Assembly (NCBI GenBank): GCA_020226215.1
Contig: CM035232.1
Coordinates: forward strand, 79,255,693-79,319,692
Direction: 5' to 3'
DNA length: 64,000 nucleotides
DNA from: Sindora glabra
Taxonomy: Eukaryota; Streptophyta; Magnoliopsida; Fabales; Fabaceae
The position numbers and the translations under genes were made by a program. Positions 24,884 to 37,238 of the stretch are shown in pieces. The stretch's first letter is position 1. Each line of letters begins with the position of its first letter. The notes below the pieces were generated by a model. It was not told the DNA's origin, searched no databases, and saw only the letters and a list, made by a program, of their open reading frames with translations.

Positions 24884-27800
24884 CTTTATCATAACTTGAC
24901 TTTAATTCTAACAAGTGTGGAGCCCATTTCTCAATCTTCACCACCCTATCCTATTCTCAACACTCCCAAAACAAGGCATATAAAATAACTAAATACTACT
25001 ATTTCAAGCATAAAGAGAAATGATAAATTTTTAGCTAATAATTATGTTTCATTTTCAAAGGATTTAAAGCCTGAGATCTACAATGAAATATCTAACATTG
25101 CTTAAGTCATACTTAATGGTTTCTAAAGGACTCAACTTTAAGGTGGTGATAAAGAAGATTCATTCTAAGAATCTATAAGGAAAACACACGGGAAGGTAAG
25201 TATGAAGTCAAGTAAGTGAATATTCAACTAATATTAATATAATAAAATTTGAAAGAAATATTTAACTTTCTTACCAATTTAAATTATCTTTCATTATCCA
25301 TAATATGTAACTGAACCATTGCCAAACTAAATTATTAGTAATCATAACTTTATCGTGTAAAACATAATGCTCATAAGATCTTTCAATTTGAGAGAAATAA
25401 TTTAGCATATGACAACTTTATCAGTTCATAATCCTCAAAATTCAATAGAGATAATTCAATGATATGTCAATAGCAATTAAATTAAGAAAAAAATAAACAT
25501 AAACACTAATCATTCTATAGCTACCCTCCATATATATATTTATTTCTAATCAACTTTACTCATTAGTGCCATCATTCAAGTATACATCTCCATGCCTATT
25601 ACATATCATCACCATGTATTGTGATTTATAATAACATGTGCATAGTCACACCTTACACGTCATAATCTATCATGACCTATCTTATAGTTATCATGACCTA
25701 CGTAAAGATGCGTAATTAATGCTAGCATATTAAATAGATATCTTTACAAGCCTTTACAATACTCTAATATCTTTATTAAATTAATATTGTTAGAAGATAC
25801 AAACTTCTAGATTCAGAATATAAAATCATATATATTAGAAGTTGTATAGCTTATTGTACATATACATATACATAGATCTAAAAATTATTTATACAAACAT
25901 ATAATTTACAAAATATTTCAGATGATGCAAACTGTATTTATATCCAAAAGTATCTCATAGTGTCATGGAGAAACTAGAAGGTTGCTACACAAGTATTAAT
26001 CTATTGCATCAGCTCCATAGCTCCATAATCTGTACCTATAATTAATTTATCACAATAAAAAGGTGAGTATAAAATATACTTAATGGATAGCTACTCATTA
26101 CCTTATTCAAAAGATTTTTCACCATAAAGGATTAACCTTTACTTTATGTAAAATTCTTTATTAGTGTCTTATAAAGAAATTTTCTTATGTATATTATTAG
26201 TATATTTCATTCTAAAAAGTAGCAATAATAGGTATAGAAGATTTACTTTATATTTTTGGTTCAATCTTATCTCCCACCACCCTAGGCATAAAACCATCAA
26301 CTTTTTTCTTCCACTACTAACCACCCCTCTTTTTCTTTGCGAAGAATATTATATCTATCCTTTACAATTTATAATAAATAATAATGGAATGTTAAAATAT
26401 TAACCATTCAATTTATTCCAATGATAATAGCCAATACTAATCATATCACAAGTGTCTTATGGAGTTCACCATTTTATTATATGTATTAAAATCCTTCTTC
26501 AACATTTCTTAATAAATCTCAATCAAACTTACATGTATATACCATCGTTTGCAGCTTTTTAAGGCTTCTAAATCAATTTAAAAATTTACCATAATTTATT
26601 TTAACATTCCTAATATATTATTACACAAAATAAAATAATTAAATTACACTAATTATCTTCATGGATACTATTCACACAAAACCTAAGTGTAAAATTTGAA
26701 AGCAGGATAGCACAAGATCACTTACAATTCAAGCCCCTTTTCATCAATCAAATGAAAACCAATTATTTCTTATCACAACTTATTCTAATCGTGATCGGCG
26801 TGGATCCCGTTATTAGTTTCCACAAGCCTTTATAAATTTTCACCCATTCTATTCAATGGGAATTTCCAAATTTGAGGGGAACTTGAAATTTTCCTTAAAT
26901 TTTTTTCTTACAAAAAAATGGATAAAATCTTCTTTATTTTTGAACACTTTCCAAGAGCCTCACGCCGTAAATAGAAAAACCTATTGAGAGCATCAACATA
27001 CACATAATACCATACATTTTCAAGACAATACACAAACACAAATTCAACACAACTGCTAAATTAGCCACATCTCTATTTTTAATATTAATCCTAACTTAAT
27101 ACAATCTTAACTATCAAATCTTCAATTTGGGCGGTCTTTACTTCTCCATGGTGCAAGAAGCTCAAATATGCTTACTTCAACCTAAAAATATTTAAAATAC
27201 AATAAAGTAAGTTACAAGAATTCAATGAGCATATATCTACCATTATTTATAGCTGATCAACTTTATAAATAATGGTCATAGTTTAATTGTATGCTAAATT
27301 AGAAAATATTTGCAAACTCATTTCATAAGTTCATTGAATATACAAAACCATGTCCAAAAATGGAAGTTCATCTACACATGACTTAAGCTCTATTTCTTAT
27401 ATCACATTTCATAGAAATTTCAACTATCCATTATTGCACAACATTAGAATCGCATCATAGACTATCCATTCTGGGTAGATATCACATTTACAAATAGCTT
27501 CTAGGATTCACATAGATAAATTATCACAGTCACATCAAGTTTTTGCAATCATGTCAAATAGTGATATTCAATCATAAGCAAAGTTCTAACCTTATATCAT
27601 ATCACATAATTATTTATAACACTATGTGTATGTCTATCTTTTTTATTTCCTAATTATTCATATATCATTCTCCTATAGTTGCTGAGAATTTTCCATCCGG
27701 CTCTTATTTCATAACTATTCGTCAAAAATTTTTCATTCGACTCTTGGATCAATATTATATTCTTCTCAATTATTAGTCGAGAATTTCTCATCTGACTCTC

Positions 27801-28657
27801 ATATCATCTTTTCATCACAAATCCCAATATTACTGCTTTAACATAGTTTATAATTTTCAATGTCATTCATGATAGAATGCCTAGGTAGTATATACATGAA
27901 AGCTTAACTCTCAATTCACATTTCATACTATCACCTCTTGCATACAAGTGGTAAGTAGTTCAACCATAATCATTCAGCTATTATTAATAACATCATCATC
28001 CTTCCATTGTGCATTTTAATCAATTAACAATCACTTAATAACTATCTACTCTCATACCAGGAGATTGAGTTTTTATATACAAATATATAAACATGAATGT
28101 GAATATGAAAATTGTATTATCAACAAAAATATAAGTCACAATATTTGAATCATCTTTTTATTAAAATAAAAATAGTGACAAGATATATACTCACTCAATA
28201 ATACTAATCCACTTTTAGAAGTCTCGAAGCATCCATAACTATCTTTTTACATTCACCACTTACTATCACTATTTACAAAGATAAATTCAAAATTATAAGC
28301 ATTAACATCACTTTTTTTTCAAGTTCATTATTACTTATTTTATTCTCAATATATTTATATCTTGCAATCCGAATCATAATTTACTTATCTCTATAATATA
28401 TATTTAATTACAACTCTTTTGTGACTCTATTATTTTCTCTTAAGTTGGTCATAGAAATCCATAAATATATTCATATTATGGAGATCCCAACTTAAAACTA
28501 CTATTATTTGATATTATTACTTCTCACATATGTGATATCATTATAAGGGTCTAAAGGTTTGTCATAGATAAAAGTTCGTTCAAATCAACTATAAAACTAA
28601 TAAAGTATTAATACTTCTTATTCCAATGTTGTTCTAGTCACTTTACAACATTTATCA

Positions 28658-28822
28658 GGGGAAGACTATGGTACCCCCAAGTGTTTCAAACCCTGGGTGG
28701 TGTGGCGTAATCTCATCCATTGGATGAGATTACCTAAGTCTTTGGTAATCTCATCCAATGGATAAGATTCTATCACACCACCCAAGGTTTAGAAATCCTA
28801 TGGTCACCTTAGAATTTCCCCC
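28658..28822. mobile_element. 165-bp foldback MITE with 7-bp target duplication
   Basis: The two halves are nearly complete inverted repeats: GGGGAAGACTATGGTACC at the left and, read backwards, GGGGGAAATTCTAAGGTGACC at the right. They meet around a short loop (about 28735-28743). Each arm also contains its own palindrome (AATCTCATCCA/TTGGATGAGATT). Flanks are TTTATCA on both sides (28651-28657 and 28823-28829). The superfamily is not certain. There is no coding capacity, so movement would need another element's transposase. Confidence 0.85.
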
Positions 28823-29301
28823 TTTATCATGTATGTGGATCTTCTCACAATGTGGGTTTTCAAAAAAATATATATTTATTGTTGAGAATATGATAATATA
28901 ATACTTTCTAGTGGTTTTATTTATGTTATTTAAGTATTTGATAATATAAATTACACTCATGTTTTTATAAGCATCACCATATGCTCAAAATGTTCATAAC
29001 TAATTTCTTTCTAAATCATACTCAAATCTAACGCCCCATATATATATTCTAAACATTTCATTTTAACAATTTTCTACATAAAATTTCGTTTTGCAGAAGT
29101 ATTATTATTATCATTTTTTTTAATATATGAAATGAATTTTCTAGACAAATCTCCAATTCAGATTTATAGAGTACATTGTCTCAGAAATATCATAAGTTAA
29201 CCCTCCACAATGTAAAAATCTCATTTTTCATGCATATATCAAAATATCCAAATAGATATTTCTTTAATCAATTAGCTAAATATTATAAATATTGAAACTT
29301 T

Positions 29302-29906
29302 ATGATCAGAATTTATTCACCTCTATTTATAGGATCTACCCGGAGCTCACCACTTCCCGAAACACAACAGAACGCTGGCTACAGCACCTATCACACCAGG
29401 GGCAAAATGAGCTTCCTATGCTTACCGCGGTCTAAGATTAGCCACAGATCACAACTTCCTTGCACCGCCAAGCTGCACCCAGCTGCAAGAAGACGGAGTA
29501 CAGCGACGGAGACACACCAAATGGGAAAAGGAAGCCGTGCCTGCCGCTCGCTGTGTGGATCACTATCGTTGGGTCAGCAACTCATGAACTCAAACAGCAC
29601 AGAAGTAGCAGAGTATCCCCCAGTAGTAGCAATAAAAATAGACACTGGAGATGAGAAGAAGAATGCAACAAAAGAACGTAACTGTATGCGAGAGACGAAA
29701 GGAAGAGAGAAGAGGCGGTGAAAACAAGAGAAAAAAGCAGCAGCAGTGAGCTAAAAAAGGAAAATTCTGGAGGAGCAGAAAAGATGTTGTCCGAACAAGA
29801 TAAGGGAGAGGGGCGGTGCTGTAAGATAAAATGTAAAAAAGAAAAAAAAACTGCTACAAAAGGACAACAACCGCCACTAAAAAAAATTAAAGGAAAAAGG
29901 CAATAA
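29302..29906 (-). other. Less AT-rich block of the A4 LTR
   Basis: This is the most GC-rich stretch of the central window, with words such as GCTGCACCCAGCTGC and CCGCTCGCTG. Frames of 139, 64 and 62 codons can be read on the plus strand, but they overlap one another in two frames and lack domains. The homologous blocks of A1 (1040-1440) and A2 (48090-48480) do not keep them open. I read it as the transcribed leader part of an A-family LTR on the minus strand, not a gene. Confidence 0.5.
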
Positions 29907-32900
29907 AACCATGAAAGTAGGGGATGTCCAAAAATCCTAAAACAAAGAGGGTTGTGAGTGCTACTACCATACTCCTCACTCTAATTAAATTCATTCCTCT
30001 AATTAAATTTTAATCTTACATTCAAGAATATATAAAATATATTTTGTACATTCTAACATAATTTATTCAAATTTTCCACAACTTCCAAAATAATTTATCA
30101 AAAGTAGATAAACTATTCGATAATTCTTTACATTCACAAATAATAAATTATTCTCAATTCATGATTTTAATTTGATTATGAATCAATAATTGCTATAAAA
30201 ATATATTTTAAACCTCATCATCAATATTATTTCAATATTCCAAAATCTTTTAAAATCAAATTTTAATCAAATAAAAATGGATAATTACAAACATTGAATT
30301 TTATAAGACTTTATTATTTACAAGTATTGAAATTTAAGAAACTTAAATGTTCGGATATGAAATTTTCAAATTTTGTCACAATATTCTCAACACAACAGAT
30401 AGAGAATAAGTTAAGTATTATACAATAAATTTCATGATTTTGCTTGTACATTAAAGGCATAAACTCAAAAATGAAATTTCCGGATAGCACTAAAGCTATA
30501 AAAATAAAGTTATTATTTGGGCAATCAAATCAACTCCGTTTGTCATCAAATTTTTACACAAGCTTACCAACATCCTAAATACCATATCTAAAAAATTTTA
30601 TAATCTTTATCATTCATTTAGTGCTTCAAAAAATTTGAAAGTCAAGACTAATTAATATAAGGCTCTGAAATGGACAAATTTGAGTATTTCATTACTAATT
30701 TGCCTTTTTATGCACCTAAAAATTTTCAAATTTATCTACAATCATCCTAATATTAAATATAACTTTCAAATGCTATGAATTGAAACTTTAAAATTTTTTA
30801 ACCCCTAATTGCATAAGGTGGCTGAAACCCTCATTCAGCATTTTTTGGAAGAAGTTGATTTTATTTTAACTAATTTCTATTTTAATTTTTCCTAACAAAC
30901 TTTGTGAATCCCCTTTTCTCCTCATTCTCAACATCAATAGCTAACAAAATATCATCATAATATCAATTAAAAAATTTCAAAAATAGAATCATAAACTAAC
31001 ATGTTACAAGCAATATATAAGGAAACATAAATTAACAACATCATCACTTGTTTCTTAAAATGATCCTAAAATAGGAAGAGCTGCCACTCAGCTTAATTTC
31101 TTTACTCTTTATTTTTCAATAACCATTTGAAATAATAACAGAGTGGTTTCATGATAATAAATCAAATTTTAAAAGAAAAGCAGATCATAAATTCTTGAAG
31201 AAGGTAATGAAAAAAAATCCTAAATTACCTTATAAAGTTTAATAATACAAATTGAAAAAAACTTTTAGTAACCTATGAAGGTTTGGATTTTTTCACCAAA
31301 TTTCCCCTTTCACATTTTTGCTAGCCAAACAAGTAGAAATTTACTTCAAATTGGCTAGCCCTCATATATATATATATAATTCCAAGACCTTGGTTTTGAA
31401 AAAAAATCTACTATTTATTTATTATTGGTATTGAATTTTGAAAAAATATCTTGGACAATTGTTAGTCATCATGGGTGTGCAAGTGGATTGGAAAATTAGG
31501 GGAATAATTACTCTATAAATCAATCAAATGAGGCACTTAAAAAGATAAAAAAAGGATTTATTACAAATTAACTCTAAGATGTTCACTTTCTTACATTTTT
31601 TTCTCTAAACTTGTAGATATTTTTAGGCCTTATATAGGCCTTTATTTCTGAATTTCCAAATACATTTTGGGCCTAAAAAATTGATATAGGTCAACCCAAG
31701 GGTCTTTAAAATAAGTTACTAAGTTTTCAGCTCAAATTTTCACTTTTTAGTGTGTCCAAGTTTGAAATTTTGGCAAATTTCTATGTGAATTTTCCTAAAC
31801 TTAATAATAGGTTTTTAATTGGATTTTCATCCATTTTGATATCTAATAAGATTCTCATAACAATTCTAGTTAAGCTTATATCAAAATTATTCTATGATTC
31901 TTTTGAATTTCACCCAATTTTCCTATTAGATTTTCTATTTTGAGAGTTTCTATTAAAATACCTATTTAAAATTTTTAATTCACTTAAGATATTTTAAAAA
32001 GACTTATAGGGGATATTACATGATCACATCATCATACCATACACATAGTACTAAAATAAGAAAAGCAAGCAAATTCCTCCATAACAAGCACAAGATTCCA
32101 ATGCACATTATTATAGTTCACATATGGTGAAGATAACCTCAGATGGGCTTTGCCAAAAAAATGGAATAAATAGTAAATATATATTTAATATTAAACTATT
32201 ATAAATAGCCAAACTTAAAAATGTGAGTTTGGGTTGCCATTTAAAGCAATAGTAAAATAGTAATAAAAGCCATATGGATTTCTGAAAGTAGTTATTTCAC
32301 TTGCAACTCATAATTTATACTACATTTAAGACTCTCCAATTTTTCTAAATTCATAGAAGCATTAAAAAATTTAAAGAAAAAATATATTTTGAAAAGTAAA
32401 CTTCAAAAGGGAAATTTTGATACCAAAATTATACAATGTTTACAAATATAATATAGAGTTACAAGTAAAATAGATGAATTTTAGAAAACTAAAAGTAGTT
32501 TGAAGATCACTAAATTGTGCTTATTTTATTTATATGAAAGTCTTGCATGAAAAATAACATTTTTATTTTCACACTAGTATAATATTATATTCTTATAACA
32601 CTAAAATGTGAGAAAAGAAACCTTTTTTTAACATTTTAATTATTGTTTTAATACATGCTAGTTGTTTCCTTTTTTCCACATGCTCTTAATCTGCAAATCT
32701 TAAAGATTTACAAAGCCTTAATTACATGTGCCCTCCATTTGCTTACAGAAGCCATGTACTATACTTCAACATTTTCACAAACATTCTTAACCTTCAGCTA
32801 CCCCACTATTTCATTTTGAAATCTTTCTTTCTTGCTTAAGATAAAGTTGCATTATAACTCCAATCTACTAACATTCCAATCTATTAATTATCTTGGCTTG

Positions 32901-33134
32901 GCAAAATTATTTCTCTTTCATATTATTTTGTTTTATTAAAAAATATACATTCACTCATTTAAATAAAAATAATATGATTCTTGATATTTTTATTTTTAGG
33001 TACTTTTCTAAGAATTTTTCAAAATTCTTACAAGTGGAAACTTTCTCTTTTTCTTTTTGGTTTTTGTTTGAAAAATGTGTATATTTAACATGTATATATA
33101 TATTGCTATATTTTTCATAAATGGTGTCAATGTG

Positions 33135-33136
<2 letters not shown>

Positions 33137-33192
<56 letters not shown>
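33137..33192. repeat. (TA)n microsatellite
   Basis: About 28 uninterrupted AT/TA dinucleotides inside W, in a position similar to the 3745-3800 run in C1. Confidence 0.95.
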
Positions 33193-33194
<2 letters not shown>

Positions 33195-33939
33195 TTTTAA
33201 GAAAATAAAAATATTTTTAAAAAATAATAAATGCTAGATGATGACATGAGCCACATCTCTAGCTATTTTATAAATTTTCCCTAGGAAAACTAAAAGTAAT
33301 GGGTGGCTTATGATCTTATGAGCCATCCTATTAACTTTCATTTTTTTTAAAATAATAATATGTAAAAGGAAATTTAAATTTATTAAATATGATATTAGAA
33401 AAAATTGAAAATAAAAAATAGGAAAAGAAGCTTGAATGGTTCTATACATTGGGCTTAGAAAGGAAATATTACTTTTATTTTTATTTATACGAGAGGAGCA
33501 ACTATTTAATTTTGGAGTGATATTTTTACTTTAAAAAGTTGATTTTGGACTCTTGAGTTATTATAAGCAAAGAAAATTTGTAGGGAAAACTCACGAGAGT
33601 AATTGCACCAGTTTGTTTCACTTGTGTTTTTTTACTTTACTTTGACTTCTTGAAAGTCATGTAATTCCACATGAAAAAAGACAATGCTTAGTACTCATAT
33701 TTTGATTTATATATAAGCATTGATTTATCAAAATTAGCCCAATTAAGATAGTTTGGACATGGTTTCAAATAATATTGCTATAAGCCTTGAATTTATTATT
33801 GTCAATATGAGAATGACACTTTAATATAATAAGCCTACATAATCTTGAATTTTATTTAGGGCTATTTAAATAATGATTATGGTAGAGATGATATTTTGAC
33901 CCTACCATGAAATGAAAGCTTATGATGGCTTATTTGATA

Positions 33940-34080
33940 AACTAAAATAATGCCAGAAACCTGAAGGTTATCTTCACTATAAAATGGATAAACTAAAATA
34001 GTGTTAGAAGCTTGAAAAGCTATCTTCACTACAAACACAATAAAATAAATAATGTTGGAAGCTTGAAAAGTTATTTTCAC
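33940..34080 (+). repeat. LTR minisatellite in W (3 units)
   Basis: Three units of about 50-60 bases with cores AATAATGCCAGAAACCTGAA, AATAGTGTTAGAAGCTTGAA and AATAATGTTGGAAGCTTGAA, each followed by (A)G(C/T)TATCTTCACTA or a near match. The repeated peptides of the minus-strand frame at 33877-34080 come from this array. Confidence 0.75.
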
Positions 34081-37000
34081 TATAATTGCCTAAAGAGGTG
34101 TATATTATCTTGAAATGTAAATTAAAGAAGTTATGGCCTGACATCTTTTTTATATTGATGAGTGGGATAAGGTTGGCTTAGGAGGATAAGGATGGTGATG
34201 AGTAGGATAAAGATGGCAGGAGTAATCAAGAGGAACCCTACATACCTTCTTCTATTGATTATGAAATAGATAAAAATATGTACATATCTACAAATTTATT
34301 TAATGTTAAAACATACGAGTAAGAATTCCATTATTCTTAATATTTATCTTTATATATATATATATATTGACTAAAATCCATTAGAATAAGGGTTCAATAA
34401 CCATTCACTAAGTAATTGTATTCACTACTCATTGGTTGATTTTTTTTAAATACGCTGCTAGCTTAATAAATGCTCCTATTGTTTTTATTGATTGTTGGTG
34501 GAAACCACCTTTCACTCAATTTAGTTATATATAATTATTAAAGGCTTATATCAAGCCCAATAGCTCATATCAAGCCTAATACATTATGAACTTAGGTTGT
34601 AATAGGATATAAGGCCATACTACCCATGCACTTTATTCTTGATATTTAAATATTTCATTTCTATGATATTTAGAATGTTAACCATACAAGATTTCTTCTT
34701 TTGGTTATTTCACATAATATTATATTTTAAAAATTTGACACCTTTATATTTTTATAAATAATAAAAATAATTTGTTATGAACCATGAGGAGTGAGGAAAG
34801 AATTTTATGTAAAAACATTAGAGCTTTAGACAATTCCCTCAATATGTTGTTATAAAATTCTAACTTGAAGATTATTAATTTTCTTAATAATATCTTTTAA
34901 AAGAAAATTTGGAAGAGTAATTTTATGCAAATCATGACTTCTCTCTTTAAAAATAATAATCTAATTTAAAATTCCTAGTTTTTACTAACTCGATCCTCTT
35001 CTATTATATTTGTTTTACAATAAGATTAATTTTTAGGGAAGTCCATCATCTTTTTTCCTATTGAGTTTTATTATAAATTTATTTTATTAAAACTATCTAT
35101 TTTGAGGATTTTAAAAATCAGTAATATCTTTCTCTAGACAATCCAAGCTCATTACTTTTCTCAAGAAAAAAGTAGAAACTTCACGATATTGGTTTTCATT
35201 CATTTTAAAATAAAAATCTATCATTTATTCTTATTATCACACTCTTCAAGGAAAAGATTTTTACCTTTGACTTAAAAATATTTCTAATCTCAAATTAAAC
35301 TTTTTAGAAAAATGAAATCTCACAAGTTTTCTATAAAATAATACCTTTGTGAAGTTTTCATTGACCATAATGTCTTATAGAAAATATTTTCAGAAAGTAT
35401 ATCTATCTATATAATTTTCAACTTTGTTTCTAAAATTTCAATAGCATACCTCTATATTTCTATCTAATCACTTATAGAAAATTAAAGTTTTCAAAATTAT
35501 TATTAAAAAGAAAATTTATTGATCAAAAGTTATCCAAGATTTTTGTAATTTATAAAAAATAACAAGAGTTTTGGAAAATGAAAAGAGAAAGGCTGGTGAG
35601 GACATTTGTAAGACATCATCATACTAGTTATGATGGACTATAAAATGGGTCATGATAGTTCCTTTTGGTGAAGATAGTCTCATAAGACTTTTGAGACCAT
35701 CCCAATATCCTTTAATGAAAACAGTCCCACATGCTCCTAATGCTATGGCCATTTAGTGAAAACAGTCATGTGTAGGCTTCTAATAGTAACTTATACATCA
35801 CAACCTTCCAACACTATAGCTATATAGTGAAAACAAGTTTACACAAACATCCACATAACACTACTCTCATATATCATTTCAATTCACACTTCAAATTCAT
35901 ATACAATTCGATACACAACTTTCCTCATATCTCTTTACATGGCCTTATATATCATTAATTTCATTTGCATATCATACGTCATATTTCAATACTATTGTGC
36001 CTTTCTACATGGTTTCATAGCTCAATTCAATCATTAAGAACATGACATTTTCATTCAAGCTTATTCTAGGTTCATTACATTATATTAGCAATTATACTAG
36101 CAAATGTGAGAAATGAGGGGACCAATGATCAATGTTAATGGCCTAATGATCAATCATTCACTATTAGCAAGGGTTCTTTCCAGTAATCTAATTGTTATCT
36201 ATTCTAGACCCAACGATTGACCATTTGACATTAAAGTCAAACTTACCCAAATTCCAAAATAATGGTCAACATTAGGACCTAACGATTGACCATTCAACTA
36301 GGATTCTAGCATAATAAACACTTTTCATTCATTATATTAAGCATGCTATTGCATTTTTAATGCAACCAATCCATACCAAACCATTAATACATTATTGTAA
36401 CACTTCATTTAAGTATTTCTATTATAAAATTAAATCAAAACATCCCGTATAAACCTATTTCAAAGATTTCTCATTAAAACCTAAACCTAAGCTCAACCAA
36501 GCAATTTTAACTAAAATTTCAAAATTAAGGTTATGATATTCATTAAAGTTTTACGGAAAAGGTTTTAGAAAGTCATATTTATTACCCATTAGCCTTAGTT
36601 AACAAAAAACTAAAAGATTTATGTTAAGGTTCATCTTAACCTTTTTTCATTCAAACACCAAATCCCTTGAAATTGCAATAAAACATTTGAAGTTGTAGTG
36701 ATTATAAAGATTTTGCATTGTTTGAATGAGAAATTGGATGAAGATTAGCTTTCTGTTAGCTTGGCTAAAGTAAAACTTGTAAAAGGAGAAGAAAAAGATG
36801 AAAAGAGTTAAGAGAGATAGAGATTAAGGTTGCAATGAGAGAGAATAGGAGTTTAGGATGAAGTTGGTATATATAAGGCCAAGGGCATTCTCATCCTTTT
36901 ATCTTGAATCTTCTCTAGACTCAGATACTTACTTTTAATCATTTATAACCTTTATTTCTTTTGTTTAATTCACTGTCACTCAACTAAACATTTTAAGTCT

Positions 37001-37238
37001 CCTATTTTATGCCTACTCAATAATTCATCTTTTTTTTGCCTGAAAGTTTTATTCAATGCTCAATAATTGATTAATCCCTTTAATGTTTCATTCATGTTCC
37101 CTTTACTAAAATTTATTCATTCTATCAAAACTTACAAAGAAAAAAGTTTCACATGCTAAAATTTATTAATTATTCTTCTCATAATAATATAAAAATTTCT
37201 AAAATTATGAAAATTTCTAAGGGGGATGTAACAATGTT

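Larger units (their letters stand above)
22076..24886 (-). mobile_element. Internal region of X, non-coding
   Basis: This 2.8-kb stretch lies between the two X LTRs. No open frame longer than about 60 codons and no retrotransposon protein motif are seen in any frame. It begins (minus sense) at the primer binding site near 24871 and ends at the polypurine tract at 22078. Its 24000-24300 part is rich in short T-rich words (TGCATTTT, TCTATTT). Confidence 0.7.
26771..30355 (-). mobile_element. A-family LTR A4 nested inside Z
   Basis: The right edge (minus-strand start) is near 30355, where homology to S1 stops and homology to the start of A1 (254-420) begins. The left edge reads TATCACAACTTATTCTAATCGTGATCGG, the reverse complement of the shared LTR end with decayed bases. 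It contains the A-family purine-rich tract (29690-29920 on the plus strand) and a less AT-rich block (29320-29660). No target duplication was found, so the edges are good to perhaps ten bases. Confidence 0.6.
25668..32020 (-). mobile_element. Nested LTR insertion Z (S family), itself interrupted by A4
   Basis: On the minus strand the ends are TGTAATATCC (at 32020) and GGTCATGATA (at 25668, decayed GGTCGTGACA). Flanks are TAATC (25663-25667) and TGATC (32021-32025), a 5-bp duplication with one transition. The 3' LTR of X is uninterrupted at the matching place (GTCATAATCACATTATCAT). Minus-strand 32020-30360 matches S1 from its start to about 44970, and 25668-25950 matches the S1 end (45700-45952). 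The remaining middle is A4. Without A4 the length is about 2.77 kb, close to S1 (2.80 kb). Confidence 0.8.
32152..35657 (+). mobile_element. LTR-like insertion W in the X 5' LTR
   Basis: Compared with the 3' LTR of X, foreign sequence starts at about 32152 and ends at about 35657. The right end has CATACTAGTTATGATGG followed by GGGTCATGATA, a decayed form of the shared LTR terminus in plus orientation. It includes a TA run, a three-unit minisatellite (33940-34080) and a module (33880-34440) matching C1 at 5000-5600. The left end is not a recognisable LTR start and no target duplication was found, so W may be 5'-truncated. No coding sequence. Confidence 0.55.
16702..37233 (-). mobile_element. 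Full-length non-coding LTR element X (LARD-like), heavily nested
   Basis: The outer ends read, on the minus strand, TGTTACATCC (at 37233) and GGTTGTAATA (at 16702, a transition-decayed GGTCGTGACA). They are flanked by GTGTT (16697-16701) and ATGTT (37234-37238), a 5-bp target duplication with one transition. Inside are a 5' LTR (24887-37233), a primer binding site, a non-coding internal region (22076-24886), a polypurine tract and a 3' LTR (16702-22075). After subtracting later insertions Y2, Z and W, both LTRs come to about 2.5 kb (2.9 kb for the one with an internal duplication) and the internal region to 2.8 kb. That layout, with no gag-pol, fits a large retrotransposon derivative (LARD), which must be mobilised by proteins made elsewhere. 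Confidence 0.8.
24887..37233 (-). mobile_element. 5' LTR of X, interrupted by Z and W
   Basis: Native LTR sequence is at 24887-25667, 32026-32151 and about 35658-37233. Each block is collinear with the 3' LTR. Minisatellite units with AGTGAAAACAG and CCATTTAGTGAAAACAG are at 35660-35840. A TATA-like stretch and leader lie near 36760-36880. Confidence 0.72.

Noticed and set aside
29302..29721. 139-codon open frame with normal-looking composition
   Set aside because: It lies on the antisense strand of an A-family LTR, overlaps another open frame, has no domain, and is not open in the homologous parts of A1 and A2.
32147..35662. Target duplication for W
   Set aside because: GTTCC after the right end has no clear match at the left edge, and the left edge is not an LTR start.
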